From contig CAIMSU010000298.1 of the NCBI GenBank assembly GCA_903844155.1, positions 21,115 through 85,114 on the forward strand: a DNA stretch of 64,000 bases, read 5' to 3'. This document shows positions 9,408-18,579 of the stretch, one piece after another. The position numbers and the translations under genes were made by a program. The first letter of the stretch is position 1. The number at the start of each line of letters is the position of its first letter. Origin of the DNA: an uncultured Pseudomonadota bacterium. Its GTDB lineage: Bacteria > Myxococcota_A > UBA796 > SXON01. The notes beneath the pieces were generated by a model. That model was not told the DNA's origin and did not search any database. It was given only the letters and a program-made list of their open reading frames with translations.

Positions 9408-10705
9408 GCGAGCACGCCAGATGCGGCCGTGCCGGGGTCGGGCACCACGCGCCAGCCCCGCAGCCAGATCCCCGCGCCGATCGCCATGAACAGCGGCACG
9501 AGCATCACCGCGAGCGAGAGCGACCCGGTCTGGTCCGAGACGAAGCCGATGATGGGCGGGCTGACAGCGTCGCCGAGCACGTGGATGCACAGGATCGAGA
9601 GCGAGAAGGCGCGCGCCCGCATGTTCGCGGACACGGAATTGGCGATGAGCGCGTTGATCGGACCGTTGTAGAACCACAGGAAGAACTGGGCAAAGCCGAT
9701 GCAGGCGATGCACGCCCGCACGTCCGGAACCGTCAGCGCGATGGCCGCGAAGATCGCCGCGAGGATCATCGACCCCGCCGATACCGCCAGGAGCGGCTGG
9801 CGGGTTTTTCCATGCAGCCGTTCACCGACCAGACCACCGATGGCGGTCCCGAAGAGTCCGCCTACAACCGTCACCATTCCCACCGTCGATCCGGCGGCCG
9901 CGGTCTCCATCCCGCGCACCCGCGTGAGGTAGACGGGGAACCAATCGGCCATGCCGCCCGCGGCGAACGTGACCGCCGTGTACCCGGCGACCGCGTAGAC
10001 GTAGCTCGGGATGCGTGAGAGCTGCCCGGCGGCCTCACCCCAGGACATGCCGACGGGGGCGGGATCGCTGGCAGATCGGCCCGGATCCTTGATCATCAGC
10101 GCGGCGCCAGCGGCGAGGATCCCCGGCAACCCGCAGGCCAGGAACGCCGCCCGCCAGCCCCAGTGCGCGCCGAGGTAGCCGCCGACCGTGAACCCGATCG
10201 CCGCGCCGACGGGGATGGCCACGTAGAAGAACGTCAGGACACGATTGCGCTTTTCCGCGGAGTAGAAGTCCGAGAGCAACGGCGGCGCGAGCGTGGCGTA
10301 GGCGGCCTCGCCGATGCCGACGAGCGCGCGTGCCGCCAGAAAGCTCCAGAAGTTCCAGGCGAGGGCCGCTGCGGCGGTCGCGAGGCTCCAGAGGGCGACG
10401 CCGGCGGCGATCAGCCGGGTTCGAGGGGCTTTGTCGGCCATCGCGCCGAAGACGGGGCTCGCGAGCATGTAGACGATCACGAAGGCGGATAGCGGCAAGC
10501 TGGTCTGCGCGTCGGTGAGCTTGAGGTCGGCCTTGAAGAGGTCCTTGACCGCGCTGGGTACGTAGCGGTCGATGTAATTGAGCAGGTTCATCGACGTGAG
10601 GACGAAGACGGCGAAGCCCGCACCGGGCGGCGTCACTGCGGGGCCGGGGTTGGCGCTGTCGTCGGGCGATGGGTTCAACGGGGCTCCGGGTGCACTTCGG
10701 CCCAA
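9404..10705 (-). CDS. MFS transporter, spinster-like
   Basis: A 433-residue major facilitator with about 12 membrane segments. The N-terminal NYIDRY motif in the first helix and the loop GAMADKAPRTRL between helices 2 and 3 are typical of the spinster-type branch, some of whose members carry lysolipids or sphingolipids (family knowledge). The start used is TTG 10705; another TTG about 9 codons in is possible. It is coupled by a 4-bp overlap to the acyltransferase gene, which fits a phospholipid uptake and re-acylation pair, but the substrate is inference. Confidence 0.9.
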   Translation of the reverse strand: MGRSAPGAPLNPSPDDSANPGPAVTPPGAGFAVFVLTSMNLLNYIDRYVPSAVKDLFKADLKLTDAQTSLPLSAFVIVYMLASPVFGAMADKAPRTRLIAAGVALWSLATAAAALAWNFWSFLAARALVGIGEAAYATLAPPLLSDFYSAEKRNRVLTFFYVAIPVGAAIGFTVGGYLGAHWGWRAAFLACGLPGILAAGAALMIKDPGRSASDPAPVGMSWGEAAGQLSRIPSYVYAVAGYTAVTFAAGGMADWFPVYLTRVRGMETAAAGSTVGMVTVVGGLFGTAIGGLVGERLHGKTRQPLLAVSAGSMILAAIFAAIALTVPDVRACIACIGFAQFFLWFYNGPINALIANSVSANMRARAFSLSILCIHVLGDAVSPPIIGFVSDQTGSLSLAVMLVPLFMAIGAGIWLRGWRVVPDPGTAASGVLA

Positions 10706-10736
10706 CTAAGCCACCGGATCGCGGTATGCTTCGCGG

Positions 10737-11645
10737 ATGGCCGTCACCCTCCCGCTCCTCCTGCTCCTCGCCCCCGGCTGCTCGCACGGCACCTACGACA
10801 CTGACAGCGCCGTCGCCATCCCCTACCTGCTCAACGACGACAGCGGGACCGCCGTCACCTACGACGAGGCGAGCATGGACAGCGCCCTCAGCCTCGCCGT
10901 CGCCTCTGCCCGCGCCATCACCGCCCAGCCAGCCATCGCCGCCTATGACGCCGCGATGGTCGATCAAACCACCGACTGTCCTGCCTGGTACGCCGATGCG
11001 ACGGGCCTGCCCTACTGGTACGACAACTGCGTCACCGCCGCCGGGGCGAGCTTTGCCGGCTACGGCGAAGAGGTGAACTACGACGGCTACGATGACGGCA
11101 CGGACGTGTGGACCGGCCCCGCGACCTACATGGCAGCCACGATCGCCACGGCGGACGGCCACACGTTCAAGGGCAGCGGGTCCGCCTACGCGCTCGTCGG
11201 CCAGCAAACGGTCGACACCACCGCGGTCACCATCTACTACAGCGTGTTGACGGGTAGCTACGCCTGGGATGGGGACAGCGCGGCGGGCACCTGGCTCGAT
11301 GGCCCGACGCCCTCCCTCACCGCCTGGCTCGAGGATTATGGCGGCATCCATGCTGCGTATTTCAGCGGCAGCGTGCCGCTCGATGCGGCCACCGGCTACG
11401 ACCTCGCGGTGTTCGACAAGGCCTCGCTCTCGGCACCCGAGGCGGGGTGGGTGTGCCCCGGCGAGATCGACGGCACGGTGTCCCTGCACACGACCGACGG
11501 TGTGTGGTATCAGGCCCTGTTCACCGGCAATCAGGCCGATACAACCTGCGATCAGTGCGGCGACGTCTGGAACGACGGCGTTCCGCTGGGCCGCGCTTGC
11601 GTGGACGCGACCGGGTGGGTCACGTGGGACGTGGCGCCGTGGTGA
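10737..11645 (+). CDS. Putative lipoprotein, no recognised family
   Basis: A 302-residue protein from ATG 10737. A very short basic N-terminus, a leucine run and APGC give a plausible lipobox with Cys15. The mature part is rich in Tyr, Asp, Trp and Gly (for example NYDGYDDGTDVW) and appears all-beta. Two Cys pairs (CP...C and CDQC near the C-terminus) may form disulfides. No motif was recognised. It diverges from the MFS gene over 31 bp and ends 4 bp before the stop of the convergent patatin gene. Confidence 0.75.
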   Translation: MAVTLPLLLLLAPGCSHGTYDTDSAVAIPYLLNDDSGTAVTYDEASMDSALSLAVASARAITAQPAIAAYDAAMVDQTTDCPAWYADATGLPYWYDNCVTAAGASFAGYGEEVNYDGYDDGTDVWTGPATYMAATIATADGHTFKGSGSAYALVGQQTVDTTAVTIYYSVLTGSYAWDGDSAAGTWLDGPTPSLTAWLEDYGGIHAAYFSGSVPLDAATGYDLAVFDKASLSAPEAGWVCPGEIDGTVSLHTTDGVWYQALFTGNQADTTCDQCGDVWNDGVPLGRACVDATGWVTWDVAPW

Positions 11646-11649
11646 TCCG

Positions 11650-13401
11650 TCAGGGCTTCGGCGGCTTCAAGCTCGTCGTGCTCCCGTAGTTCAGGAAGGC
11701 CCGGTTCAGAAATCGCAGGTGCAAGCGGATGAACATGGCACCGAGGCCGCTCGCCATCGCCGAGAGGGTCAAGGCCCGGGCCAGCACCACGGGACGCAGC
11801 GAGTCGTGAGACTCCTGGGACTGTGCGGCTACGAGCTCCGCGGCGACAAAAAGCACCGGGATCGCGGCGATCCCGAGCACCGTCCAGATGGTCACCTGCG
11901 TCGAGAACGCGTCGCGGACCGCGGGAGCGAGGAGGAGCCCGACCGCAAGCGCCCCAACCACAAGCCCCGCCGCGACGGCGAATCTGGCTCGGGGAACGAG
12001 CCGAAAGTACTTGAACCACGGCTGTTCGGCGACGCGGAGTTGCTGGAGGTACGTGTCATCGGGCGCCTTCATCCAGGGGCGCAGCGCCTCGAACGCGAAG
12101 GGGGTCCCGGGGACCGGCGTGCCTTGCGCCGCAAGCGCCGGGAGCCGTTCGACGACATGCCCGGCGATCAGGTAGCCGTCGAGCATCAACGATTGCGCTT
12201 CGACCTGGGTGAAGGCGTCGAGGTCCGTGCGCACCCGTGAGAGCGCGTCCTGCACCCGCGCGTCGACCCCGAAGTCCTCCGGCACGCAATCCGACGCGCG
12301 CTCGCGCATCGACTCGTGCCCCTCGGGATGCAGCGGGCAGGCGATCGCCTGCGGGTCCAGCCCCTTTCGCAGGTGCATCAACGCGATCGGCACCTCCTTC
12401 GAGCGCAGCACCTCGCCAAGCATCAATTCCCGGACGCGATCCATGAGGATCGCGTTCGTCCGCGCGAGCACCAGCACCTCCATGTCGCTCGGCGAGGCCT
12501 CAAACGACATCTGCGAGCAGGCGTCGCTCACGATGATGTGGTTGCAGTGCCGGTCAAAAAGCGTGGAGATGCCGAGGTTGTCGTAGACACCCCCGTCAAC
12601 GAGCTGAACCTGGACGTCCGACCCATACAATTCGCGGATGGGCAGGGGCGGGAGTAGCCCGGGAACACCCGCGGACGCGGCGACGGCCATGCCGAGGGGG
12701 AGGTCGGCGAGATGCTCGGGGAGATCTGTGTAGGAAGGCGCGCGACGGAGGCGAGTGCGCTTGTCAATCTCGGCGGAGACCGTGTCGGACGCGGGCGGCT
12801 CGCCCATGCGGTGCGCACCGAAACGCCAGCAACGACCTGTGTTCAGCGTCGTGGCGTTGATCTGCAGCATCGGGACGGGGGCGTTGCGGTCCTCGTTGGA
12901 GGCGACGAGATCATACGGGCGCGGTGTGCCCATCGGCTCAATCACCGTGTCGCGCATGCGAACGGGGCCCGTACCGCCGAGGACGGGGCGGTAGAACAGC
13001 TCGTCGTAGAGCTCCCCCACCCGATCGCTGCGCGAGTACGATGGCAGCGCCATCTTGAGCGTCTTCACCGGGTCGAGGAACGTCCGCATCAGCAAGTTCT
13101 GCTGCACCGCCATGAGGAAGCTGCCCTCGATGTCCTTGACCAGCGCGACGTAGTCGGCGTCAGTGATCTCGGCGTCCGGCTTTCGCTCCAGGAGCCGCTT
13201 CACGTGCAGGTAGTAGAGCGCGCCGATGATCGAGCCGCCGGAGACCGTCGAGATGACCTCGACGCCCCGGAGGATCCCGTGCTCCGCAAGGCTGGCGAGA
13301 ACGCCGACATGAAAGAAGGACGCGCGAAAACCACCTCCGGAGAGGCAGATCCCAAGCCGGGTGGTGCCGGGTCGGGGGTGCGGAAAGTCGTCCATGGCCA
13401 T
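11650..13401 (-). CDS. Patatin-like phospholipase with C-terminal membrane segments
   Basis: A 583-residue protein. The patatin Ser/Asp dyad is visible: oxyanion loop GGGFRA (22-27), nucleophile Ser54 in STVSGGS and Asp in LVDGGVYDN near residue 270. The position before the nucleophile motif is Thr rather than the Gly of a strict GXSXG, as in many SGGS-type patatins. About 100 C-terminal residues contain two or three hydrophobic helices, so it is probably membrane anchored and acts on phospholipid acyl chains. The TPR gene upstream ends 4 bp before its start, so they form one operon. Confidence 0.9.
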   Translation of the reverse strand: MAMDDFPHPRPGTTRLGICLSGGGFRASFFHVGVLASLAEHGILRGVEVISTVSGGSIIGALYYLHVKRLLERKPDAEITDADYVALVKDIEGSFLMAVQQNLLMRTFLDPVKTLKMALPSYSRSDRVGELYDELFYRPVLGGTGPVRMRDTVIEPMGTPRPYDLVASNEDRNAPVPMLQINATTLNTGRCWRFGAHRMGEPPASDTVSAEIDKRTRLRRAPSYTDLPEHLADLPLGMAVAASAGVPGLLPPLPIRELYGSDVQVQLVDGGVYDNLGISTLFDRHCNHIIVSDACSQMSFEASPSDMEVLVLARTNAILMDRVRELMLGEVLRSKEVPIALMHLRKGLDPQAIACPLHPEGHESMRERASDCVPEDFGVDARVQDALSRVRTDLDAFTQVEAQSLMLDGYLIAGHVVERLPALAAQGTPVPGTPFAFEALRPWMKAPDDTYLQQLRVAEQPWFKYFRLVPRARFAVAAGLVVGALAVGLLLAPAVRDAFSTQVTIWTVLGIAAIPVLFVAAELVAAQSQESHDSLRPVVLARALTLSAMASGLGAMFIRLHLRFLNRAFLNYGSTTSLKPPKP

Positions 13402-13405
13402 GCCC

Positions 13406-14038
13406 TCAGCCCTCCGAGTACCCGCCGTCGTTCGGGTCCTCGTCGTCGCTGCCGGTCGGGGGGCCGACGGCTGGCGGCGGACCGTCGTTCGGGAATAGGT
13501 CGGCGAGGAAGTCGCCGGTCAACTCTGCCTTTTCGTTGGCGGCATCCAACTGCTCCTCGGAGAGCTCCAACGCGTTGATCTGGCTGGTCGCGTCGGCGGG
13601 GTCCAGCTCCGCGGCCCGGGCGAAAGCCAGCCGACTCTGGGCGATCAACGTGACAAAGCCCTCCTCCGGACCGAAGACGACGTCGTCGGTCGCCGCCTTT
13701 TCTTTCAGGACCTCGCCAAGGAGGCTCCACGCGAGCGCCTGCACGACGTTCTCGGCAACGTCCTCCGACCACTGTCCACCGGCTTCAAGCAGGCGAATCG
13801 CCTCGCGCAGGTCGGCCTCGGCGTCGTCGAGCTGCCCCATCTCCAGCCGGATGCGTCCTCGTTCCATGCGCGGCTCGGGCAGGCGCGGCTCGGCCAGCAG
13901 GATCTGGTTGTAGATCTCGAGCGCTTGATCGACCCGCCCTGCGCCGTGCGCCGCCAGACCGCGAAGGAAGCGGGGGCCGAGCGCTGCAAGATGGGGTTCG
14001 TCTTTGGTGTTCAGGTCGCCGAGCAGGGATTTTGACAT
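13406..14038 (-). CDS. TPR protein partnered with the patatin
   Basis: A 210-residue soluble protein without a signal peptide. Residues about 25-100 form tetratricopeptide repeats (GRVDQALEIYNQIL, MGQLDDAEADLREAI), with another repeat pair after 110. The C-terminal tail is acidic and Gly/Pro rich. It ends 4 bp upstream of the patatin start and is surely cotranscribed with it. A scaffolding role for the lipase is an inference from position. It diverges from murG over about 92 bp. Confidence 0.82.
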   Translation of the reverse strand: MSKSLLGDLNTKDEPHLAALGPRFLRGLAAHGAGRVDQALEIYNQILLAEPRLPEPRMERGRIRLEMGQLDDAEADLREAIRLLEAGGQWSEDVAENVVQALAWSLLGEVLKEKAATDDVVFGPEEGFVTLIAQSRLAFARAAELDPADATSQINALELSEEQLDAANEKAELTGDFLADLFPNDGPPPAVGPPTGSDDEDPNDGGYSEG

Positions 14039-14130
14039 CGGGTGGCGCTATCAAGGCGGCCAGCGGCATGGGAGCCTGGGCCGGCACGGCCTCGCCCGCT
14101 GCGGGCTATGTTGGCCGGCTGGAGACCCCT

Positions 14131-15240
14131 TTGGCGCATACGATCCTGCTGGCCGGGGGCGGCACCGGCGGCCATGTCTACCCGGCGCTCGCGATGGGCG
14201 ACGCGTTGCGAGCACGTGGCCATCGCGTGGTCTACTTTGGCGAAGCGGCGCGGCTCGAGGGGCGGGTTGCTCCGCAGCGTGGCTATGAGTTTCGGTCGGT
14301 GGAGGCTGCGGCTTTCCCCCGCGCGGGCATGGTCGCCAAGCTCAAATTCGGCGTTGCGCTGGTGCTGGCGTCGTTGCGCACGCGGGCGATGGTCAAGGCC
14401 GAGGGGGCGACGGTCGTGCTCGGCGTCGGTGGCTACGTGATGGCGCCGACGGTGCTTGGCGGCTGGCTTTGCGGCGTTCCCAGCGTCATCCATGAGGCGA
14501 ACGTGACGCCCGGGCTCGCGAACCGGCTCTGCGCGCGGGTGGCGAAGCTGGTGTTGCTCACATTCGGGGAGACCGCGGCGAAGATCCCCGGGAAAGCAGA
14601 ACGCGTGCTGGTCGGCTGTCCGGTGAACCCGAAGGTGCTGGTGGGCGACCGGGCTGCGGCGGCTGCACGCTACGGGCTCGACCCGGCTCGTCCCACGCTG
14701 CTTGTTGTCGGCGGATCGCTCGGCGCGGCGACGATAAACGAGGTCGCCCGGGCAGCGGCGTTGGCGTGGGCTCCCGATTCGGGTGCTCCCCAGATCCTGC
14801 ACATCACGGGCCCGCGCTACCACGCTGAGGTGCACGCCGCCTACGTCGCAGCGCTCGGAGCCATCCCCGCGAGCCTGAGCGTCCGCGACTACGAAGACCG
14901 GATGGGCGACGCCTACGCGATGGCGGATTTAGCGCTCTGCAGGGCTGGTTCCAGCACGCTTTCGGAGCTTTGTGTGCTTGGAAAGCCGTCCGTCCTCATC
15001 CCTTCGCCGAACGTGACGGACAACCACCAGGAGGGCAACGCGCGGGGGCTCGAACGTGTAGGTGCCGCGCTGGTGTTCGTCGAAAAGGGGCTCGTCGTCG
15101 ACGAGGTCGTGCGGCAGATGCGGGCGCTGCTGGCCGACGAGGTCGCGCGGGCGAAGATGGGCGAGGCTGCGCGCGGTCTCGGACAACCCGGCACGGCGGA
15201 GCGTGTAGCCGACTTGATCGAGGCACGTTTTCCGACGTGA
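14131..15240 (+). CDS. murG: UDP-N-acetylglucosamine--N-acetylmuramyl-(pentapeptide) pyrophosphoryl-undecaprenol GlcNAc transferase
   Basis: MurG makes lipid II from lipid I on the cytoplasmic face of the membrane. I place the start at TTG 14131, where GGAG lies 7-8 bp upstream and the protein begins just before the first glycine-rich loop GGGTGGHVYPA. That gives 369 residues, the normal size. The frame is open to 14032 but without conserved sequence. The GT-B C-domain shows VVGGSLGAATIN, CRAGSSTLSEL and the nucleotide-sugar loop ending TDNHQEGNA. The stop overlaps the next start as GTGA. No other mur or fts genes surround it, so this murG stands outside a dcw cluster. Confidence 0.95.
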   Translation: MAHTILLAGGGTGGHVYPALAMGDALRARGHRVVYFGEAARLEGRVAPQRGYEFRSVEAAAFPRAGMVAKLKFGVALVLASLRTRAMVKAEGATVVLGVGGYVMAPTVLGGWLCGVPSVIHEANVTPGLANRLCARVAKLVLLTFGETAAKIPGKAERVLVGCPVNPKVLVGDRAAAAARYGLDPARPTLLVVGGSLGAATINEVARAAALAWAPDSGAPQILHITGPRYHAEVHAAYVAALGAIPASLSVRDYEDRMGDAYAMADLALCRAGSSTLSELCVLGKPSVLIPSPNVTDNHQEGNARGLERVGAALVFVEKGLVVDEVVRQMRALLADEVARAKMGEAARGLGQPGTAERVADLIEARFPT

Positions 15241-16508
15241 CCGGCAGCCTGCGGGACGCCTCTCCCTACGCCGGATATCTCTATTCCTACCCGCACAAGA
15301 CGGCGTATCGGCCCCTGGGAGCGCCTGTGTCGCTGGCGTCGCTATGGGAGGCCGACCAGGCTTGCGCGCTCTACGTGCACGTCCCGTTCTGCGAGATGCG
15401 ATGCGGGTTCTGCAACCTGTTCACGCGCTCTCGTCCCCCAGCGGACGTCGTCGACGACTGGCTCGCCACCCTCCAACGGCAGGCGCGGGTCGTCGACACG
15501 CTCCTCGGCGATGGCGTCGTCGACCGGTATGCGATCGGGGGTGGCACGCCGACGATGCTGTCGCCAGGCCAATTGCAAGCGGTCCTGGACATCGTCGGCC
15601 GTTTCGTGGTCGGGCGCCACGGCTCCGTCGAAACATCGCCAGCGACCGCCACGCCCGAGCGCCTCGCCGTTCTCGCCGGAGCAGGCGTCACACGCGTCAG
15701 CCTCGGCGTTCAATCGTTCGAAGACGCCGAGGTGGCGACGGCGCTGCGGCCCCAGACCGGCCCCTCGGTCGCCCGCGCGCTCGACGCCCTCCGGCACGCC
15801 GGATTCGAGACCTTGAACCTCGATCTCATCTACGGCATCCCCGGTCAGACGGCCGAGAGCTGGGAACGCAGCCTGCGAGCCGCGCTGAAATGGAGCCCCG
15901 AAGAGCTCTATCTCTACCCGCTCTACGTCCGCCCGCTCACCGGCATGGCGAGGCGCGAGCGGAGCCCGGACGACTCCCTACGGATGGAGCTTTACCGCCT
16001 CGGACGCGACCTTCTGGTGGGTGAGGGGTACGAGCAGCTCTCCATGCGGAACTTCTGGAAGCGACGGCGCCAGGACGATCGCGGAAAGTGGCCGAGGTGC
16101 GAGGGGGACGCGATGATCGGGCTCGGCGTCGGCGCGCGCAGCTACACCACCGGGCTGCACTTCGCGACCGACTACGCCGTTGGCGCTCGCGGCGTCGACG
16201 CGATCATCGACGCGTGGATCGCACGGTCGGATGCGGACTTTGGCGTGGCGACCCACGGAATCCGACTGGACGAGGCCGAGCGGGACCGCCGCCAGTTCCT
16301 GATGCGGTTCCTGGCGTTGGAGTTCGTGTCGTCGGTGCCGGAGGACCTCCAGACCTTCGTCGCCCGCCTGGTACAAGACGGCCTCGCAGCCTGGCGTTCC
16401 GCAGGCGTGCAGCTCACGCCCGACGGCGTCGCCCTCTCCGACGCCATCGGCCCCGCGCTGATCAGCGACGCGGTGCGCGCCCGGATGGCAGCGTGGGAGG
16501 CCCGGTGA
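15237..16508 (+). CDS. STM4012 family radical SAM protein (HemW-like)
   Basis: A 423-residue radical SAM enzyme starting at GTG 15237 in a GTGA overlap with murG. The iron-sulfur motif CEMRCGFC supplies C52, C56 and C59. AIGGGTPTML is the SAM-binding GGE-like block, and the HemW/coproporphyrinogen-oxidase-like core follows (LGVQSFED, LDLIYGIPGQT). The N-terminal SPYAGYLYSYPHKTAYRPL block is the hallmark by which I recognise the STM4012 branch. The family is named after Salmonella loci and its substrate is not known to me. It is translationally coupled to the STM4011-type gene. Confidence 0.88.
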   Translation: MTGSLRDASPYAGYLYSYPHKTAYRPLGAPVSLASLWEADQACALYVHVPFCEMRCGFCNLFTRSRPPADVVDDWLATLQRQARVVDTLLGDGVVDRYAIGGGTPTMLSPGQLQAVLDIVGRFVVGRHGSVETSPATATPERLAVLAGAGVTRVSLGVQSFEDAEVATALRPQTGPSVARALDALRHAGFETLNLDLIYGIPGQTAESWERSLRAALKWSPEELYLYPLYVRPLTGMARRERSPDDSLRMELYRLGRDLLVGEGYEQLSMRNFWKRRRQDDRGKWPRCEGDAMIGLGVGARSYTTGLHFATDYAVGARGVDAIIDAWIARSDADFGVATHGIRLDEAERDRRQFLMRFLALEFVSSVPEDLQTFVARLVQDGLAAWRSAGVQLTPDGVALSDAIGPALISDAVRARMAAWEAR

Positions 16509-17386
16509 GCGCTGAGCGACGCCCGCTGACCGTGCTCTACCGCGGGCCGCTCTCGTCCTGCAATTTTGATTGTCCCTACTGCCCTTTCGCCAAGCGACGT
16601 GAGTCGAGGGCGGAGCGGGGGACGGACCGCGATGCGCTCGCCCGGTTCCTGCGCTGGGCAGGCGAAGGCGAATTCCAGCCGTTGTCCGTGTTCTTCACGC
16701 CGTGGGGCGAGGCGATGGTGCGCTCCTGGTACCGCGATGCCGTCGTGGAACTCTCGCGGATGCCGCACGTCCGGCGCGTTGCGGTGCAGACGAACCTCTC
16801 CGGGCCGATGACCTGGATCGACGAATGCGTGCCGGAGCGCGTGGGGATCTGGGCGACGTGGCACCCCGCTGAGATGCCGCTGGAGCGGTTTTCGGCGAGG
16901 GTGGGCAGGCTGCGGGAACGCGGGATTTCCGTGAGCGCGGGCATCGTGGGGACGGTCGCTCATCGCGAGGCGGCTGATCGGCTACGGGCGGCACTGCCAG
17001 ACATTTACGTCTGGGTGAACGCGGTGAAACGCGATCCGGAGGCGATGGCGTTGGGTTGGGAGGAGGTCGACCCGCTCTTTGGCTGGAACGCGCAAGCCTG
17101 GCCGAGCCTCGGGCGTGTCTGCCGGACGGGGAACGAGGTCGTGACGGTCGACGGTGTTGGGGACGTTCGACGCTGTCATTTCGTCCCGGACGTCATCGGG
17201 AACCTGTACGACCGCTCGCTCGCGACCGCGCTCAGCCCCCGGCCGTGTCCGAACGCCACCTGTGGCTGCCACATCGGGTACGTCCATCTGAAGGAATTGG
17301 CCTTGGAACGGGTTTTTGGCGACGGAATCTTGGAGCGGGTGCGTGCCCCACTGCACCAAACCGACTCCTCCTTTTCCCAGCACTGA
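16505..17386 (+). CDS. STM4011 family radical SAM protein
   Basis: A 293-residue radical SAM enzyme from GTG 16505, overlapping the previous stop as GTGA. C19, C23 and C26 form CNFDCPYC. The sequences FFTPWGEAMV, VQTNLSG and WATWHP are typical of the STM4011 branch. A C-terminal cysteine cluster (CPNATCGCHIGY) could hold an auxiliary cluster. Two adjacent radical SAM genes plus the convergent STM4014-like gene reproduce part of the STM4011-4015 locus. Its stop codon lies inside a 40-bp palindrome shared with the convergent gene. Confidence 0.88.
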   Translation: MSAERRPLTVLYRGPLSSCNFDCPYCPFAKRRESRAERGTDRDALARFLRWAGEGEFQPLSVFFTPWGEAMVRSWYRDAVVELSRMPHVRRVAVQTNLSGPMTWIDECVPERVGIWATWHPAEMPLERFSARVGRLRERGISVSAGIVGTVAHREAADRLRAALPDIYVWVNAVKRDPEAMALGWEEVDPLFGWNAQAWPSLGRVCRTGNEVVTVDGVGDVRRCHFVPDVIGNLYDRSLATALSPRPCPNATCGCHIGYVHLKELALERVFGDGILERVRAPLHQTDSSFSQH

Positions 17387-17422
17387 ACACATCGGGAAAT
17401 CGCGATTTCCCGGGTTGTTCAG
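17383..17422. terminator. 40-bp near-perfect palindrome holding both convergent stop codons
   Basis: CTGAACA...CGGGAAATCG meets its reverse complement CGATTTCCCG...TGTTCAG with no unpaired loop beyond CGCG; 17 of 20 positions pair. The TGA of the STM4011 gene (17384-17386) and the TGA of the STM4014 gene (17421-17419 on minus) are symmetric parts of the arms. It probably acts as a bidirectional terminator, although there is no T-tract. Confidence 0.7.
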
Positions 17423-18579
17423 TAGCCCGATCCGCGTCGGGCGGATCGGGCGTATTGGGCCAGGGCCGCGCGGATCTCCCAGTCGTAAACGGACCAATCG
17501 CGGGACACGCCGCCGTCGTCGGGGGCGCGGCGGGTCAGGCCGGGGAGCAGGTCGCCGAAGGCGTTGAGCTCGAGCACGCGAAAGCCGGGGCTGCCGGGTT
17601 CGGGGTGGGCTTCGATGAGCACGTCGACGCCGAGGTGCAGTGCGGGGAGAGCTGTGCCGATCGTGCGCATGGCGGCGTCGATGCCGGCGAGGACATGCGC
17701 GGGGACGACGTCGGGGAGGCGAGCGGGGTCGCCACGCGTCCCGCCGAGGTGCAGGTTCGTGATGGGCTGGGGCGACGACCGGACCACCGTGAACGCCGGC
17801 TCGCCGCCCACCAGCAGGATTCGCAGGTCGAAATTCTGCCCTTCGATGCTCGCCTTCGGGATGAACTCCTCGATGTGCGCGCCCTCGCGTCGCAGCAGGC
17901 GCACGAGCGATTCAGGCGGTTCGCCGCGGTACGTTCGCGTCCGTAGGCTGTTGTAGAGTCCTGTTTCGGTCTGCTCCATCGTCGTGAAGAACGAGGGGCC
18001 GGACTTGCCTCGGCGGTAGATCCCGAGGCACGACGCCGAGGATCCGCTCGCGAGCTTGACCATCGCGCCGTTCGGGTACTCGTCGCGGTCGAGGTCGATG
18101 GTGCGGGGGACGGGAATGCCGAGGGTCCGGAAAAAATCGGCAGTCCGTCGCTTGTCGAAGCACAGGCTGATCGTTGACGGTGGCGTCAGCAGCGTCCAGC
18201 TCGGCGGTCCCACGGTCTCGCTGATGTCGTAGAGGATGGTCTCAAACCCCATGTGAAGCTGACGCGGCGCGAGGATCGCCCCATACCTTTGGGGCAACGC
18301 CGCGAGCTCAGCGTCCGTCGCCACCCAGACGCCCTCCCTCCTCGCCCACGCCGCCCCCAGCTTCAAGAGCCGCTGCGCGACCCCAATATCCTCGCCGAAC
18401 GCCTCGATCCGCAGGATCGCCGGCTCGCTCGTCCCACGCGTCAGCGAATCCGGATCATCCAGAAACCCCGCCCACGACACAACCCGCGCCGTCTGCCCCG
18501 CCCGCCCCAGCGCCTCCAAAAAGCCCGTCACCCGCCGGTTCTGCGGGTTCCCAAGGATGACCCAGGTCGGGTCGGTCAG
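17419..18579 (-). CDS. STM4014 family ATP-grasp-like protein
   Basis: The family is known by locus name only. Conserved parts here are CFDKRRTADFFRTLGIPVPR, KLASGSSASCLG, FFTTMEQ and VDVLIEAHPEPG, consistent with an ATP-grasp ligase fold. An in-frame GTG at 18531 would drop the N-terminal block WVILGNPQNRR, which looks like the family's beginning. Extending to 18579 recovers it. The only start there is CTG, forming a CTGA overlap with the stop of the upstream gene, mirroring the GTGA overlaps common here. That gives 386 residues. The start is therefore uncertain; the family call is fairly firm. Confidence 0.8.
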   Translation of the reverse strand: MTDPTWVILGNPQNRRVTGFLEALGRAGQTARVVSWAGFLDDPDSLTRGTSEPAILRIEAFGEDIGVAQRLLKLGAAWARREGVWVATDAELAALPQRYGAILAPRQLHMGFETILYDISETVGPPSWTLLTPPSTISLCFDKRRTADFFRTLGIPVPRTIDLDRDEYPNGAMVKLASGSSASCLGIYRRGKSGPSFFTTMEQTETGLYNSLRTRTYRGEPPESLVRLLRREGAHIEEFIPKASIEGQNFDLRILLVGGEPAFTVVRSSPQPITNLHLGGTRGDPARLPDVVPAHVLAGIDAAMRTIGTALPALHLGVDVLIEAHPEPGSPGFRVLELNAFGDLLPGLTRRAPDDGGVSRDWSVYDWEIRAALAQYARSARRGSGY

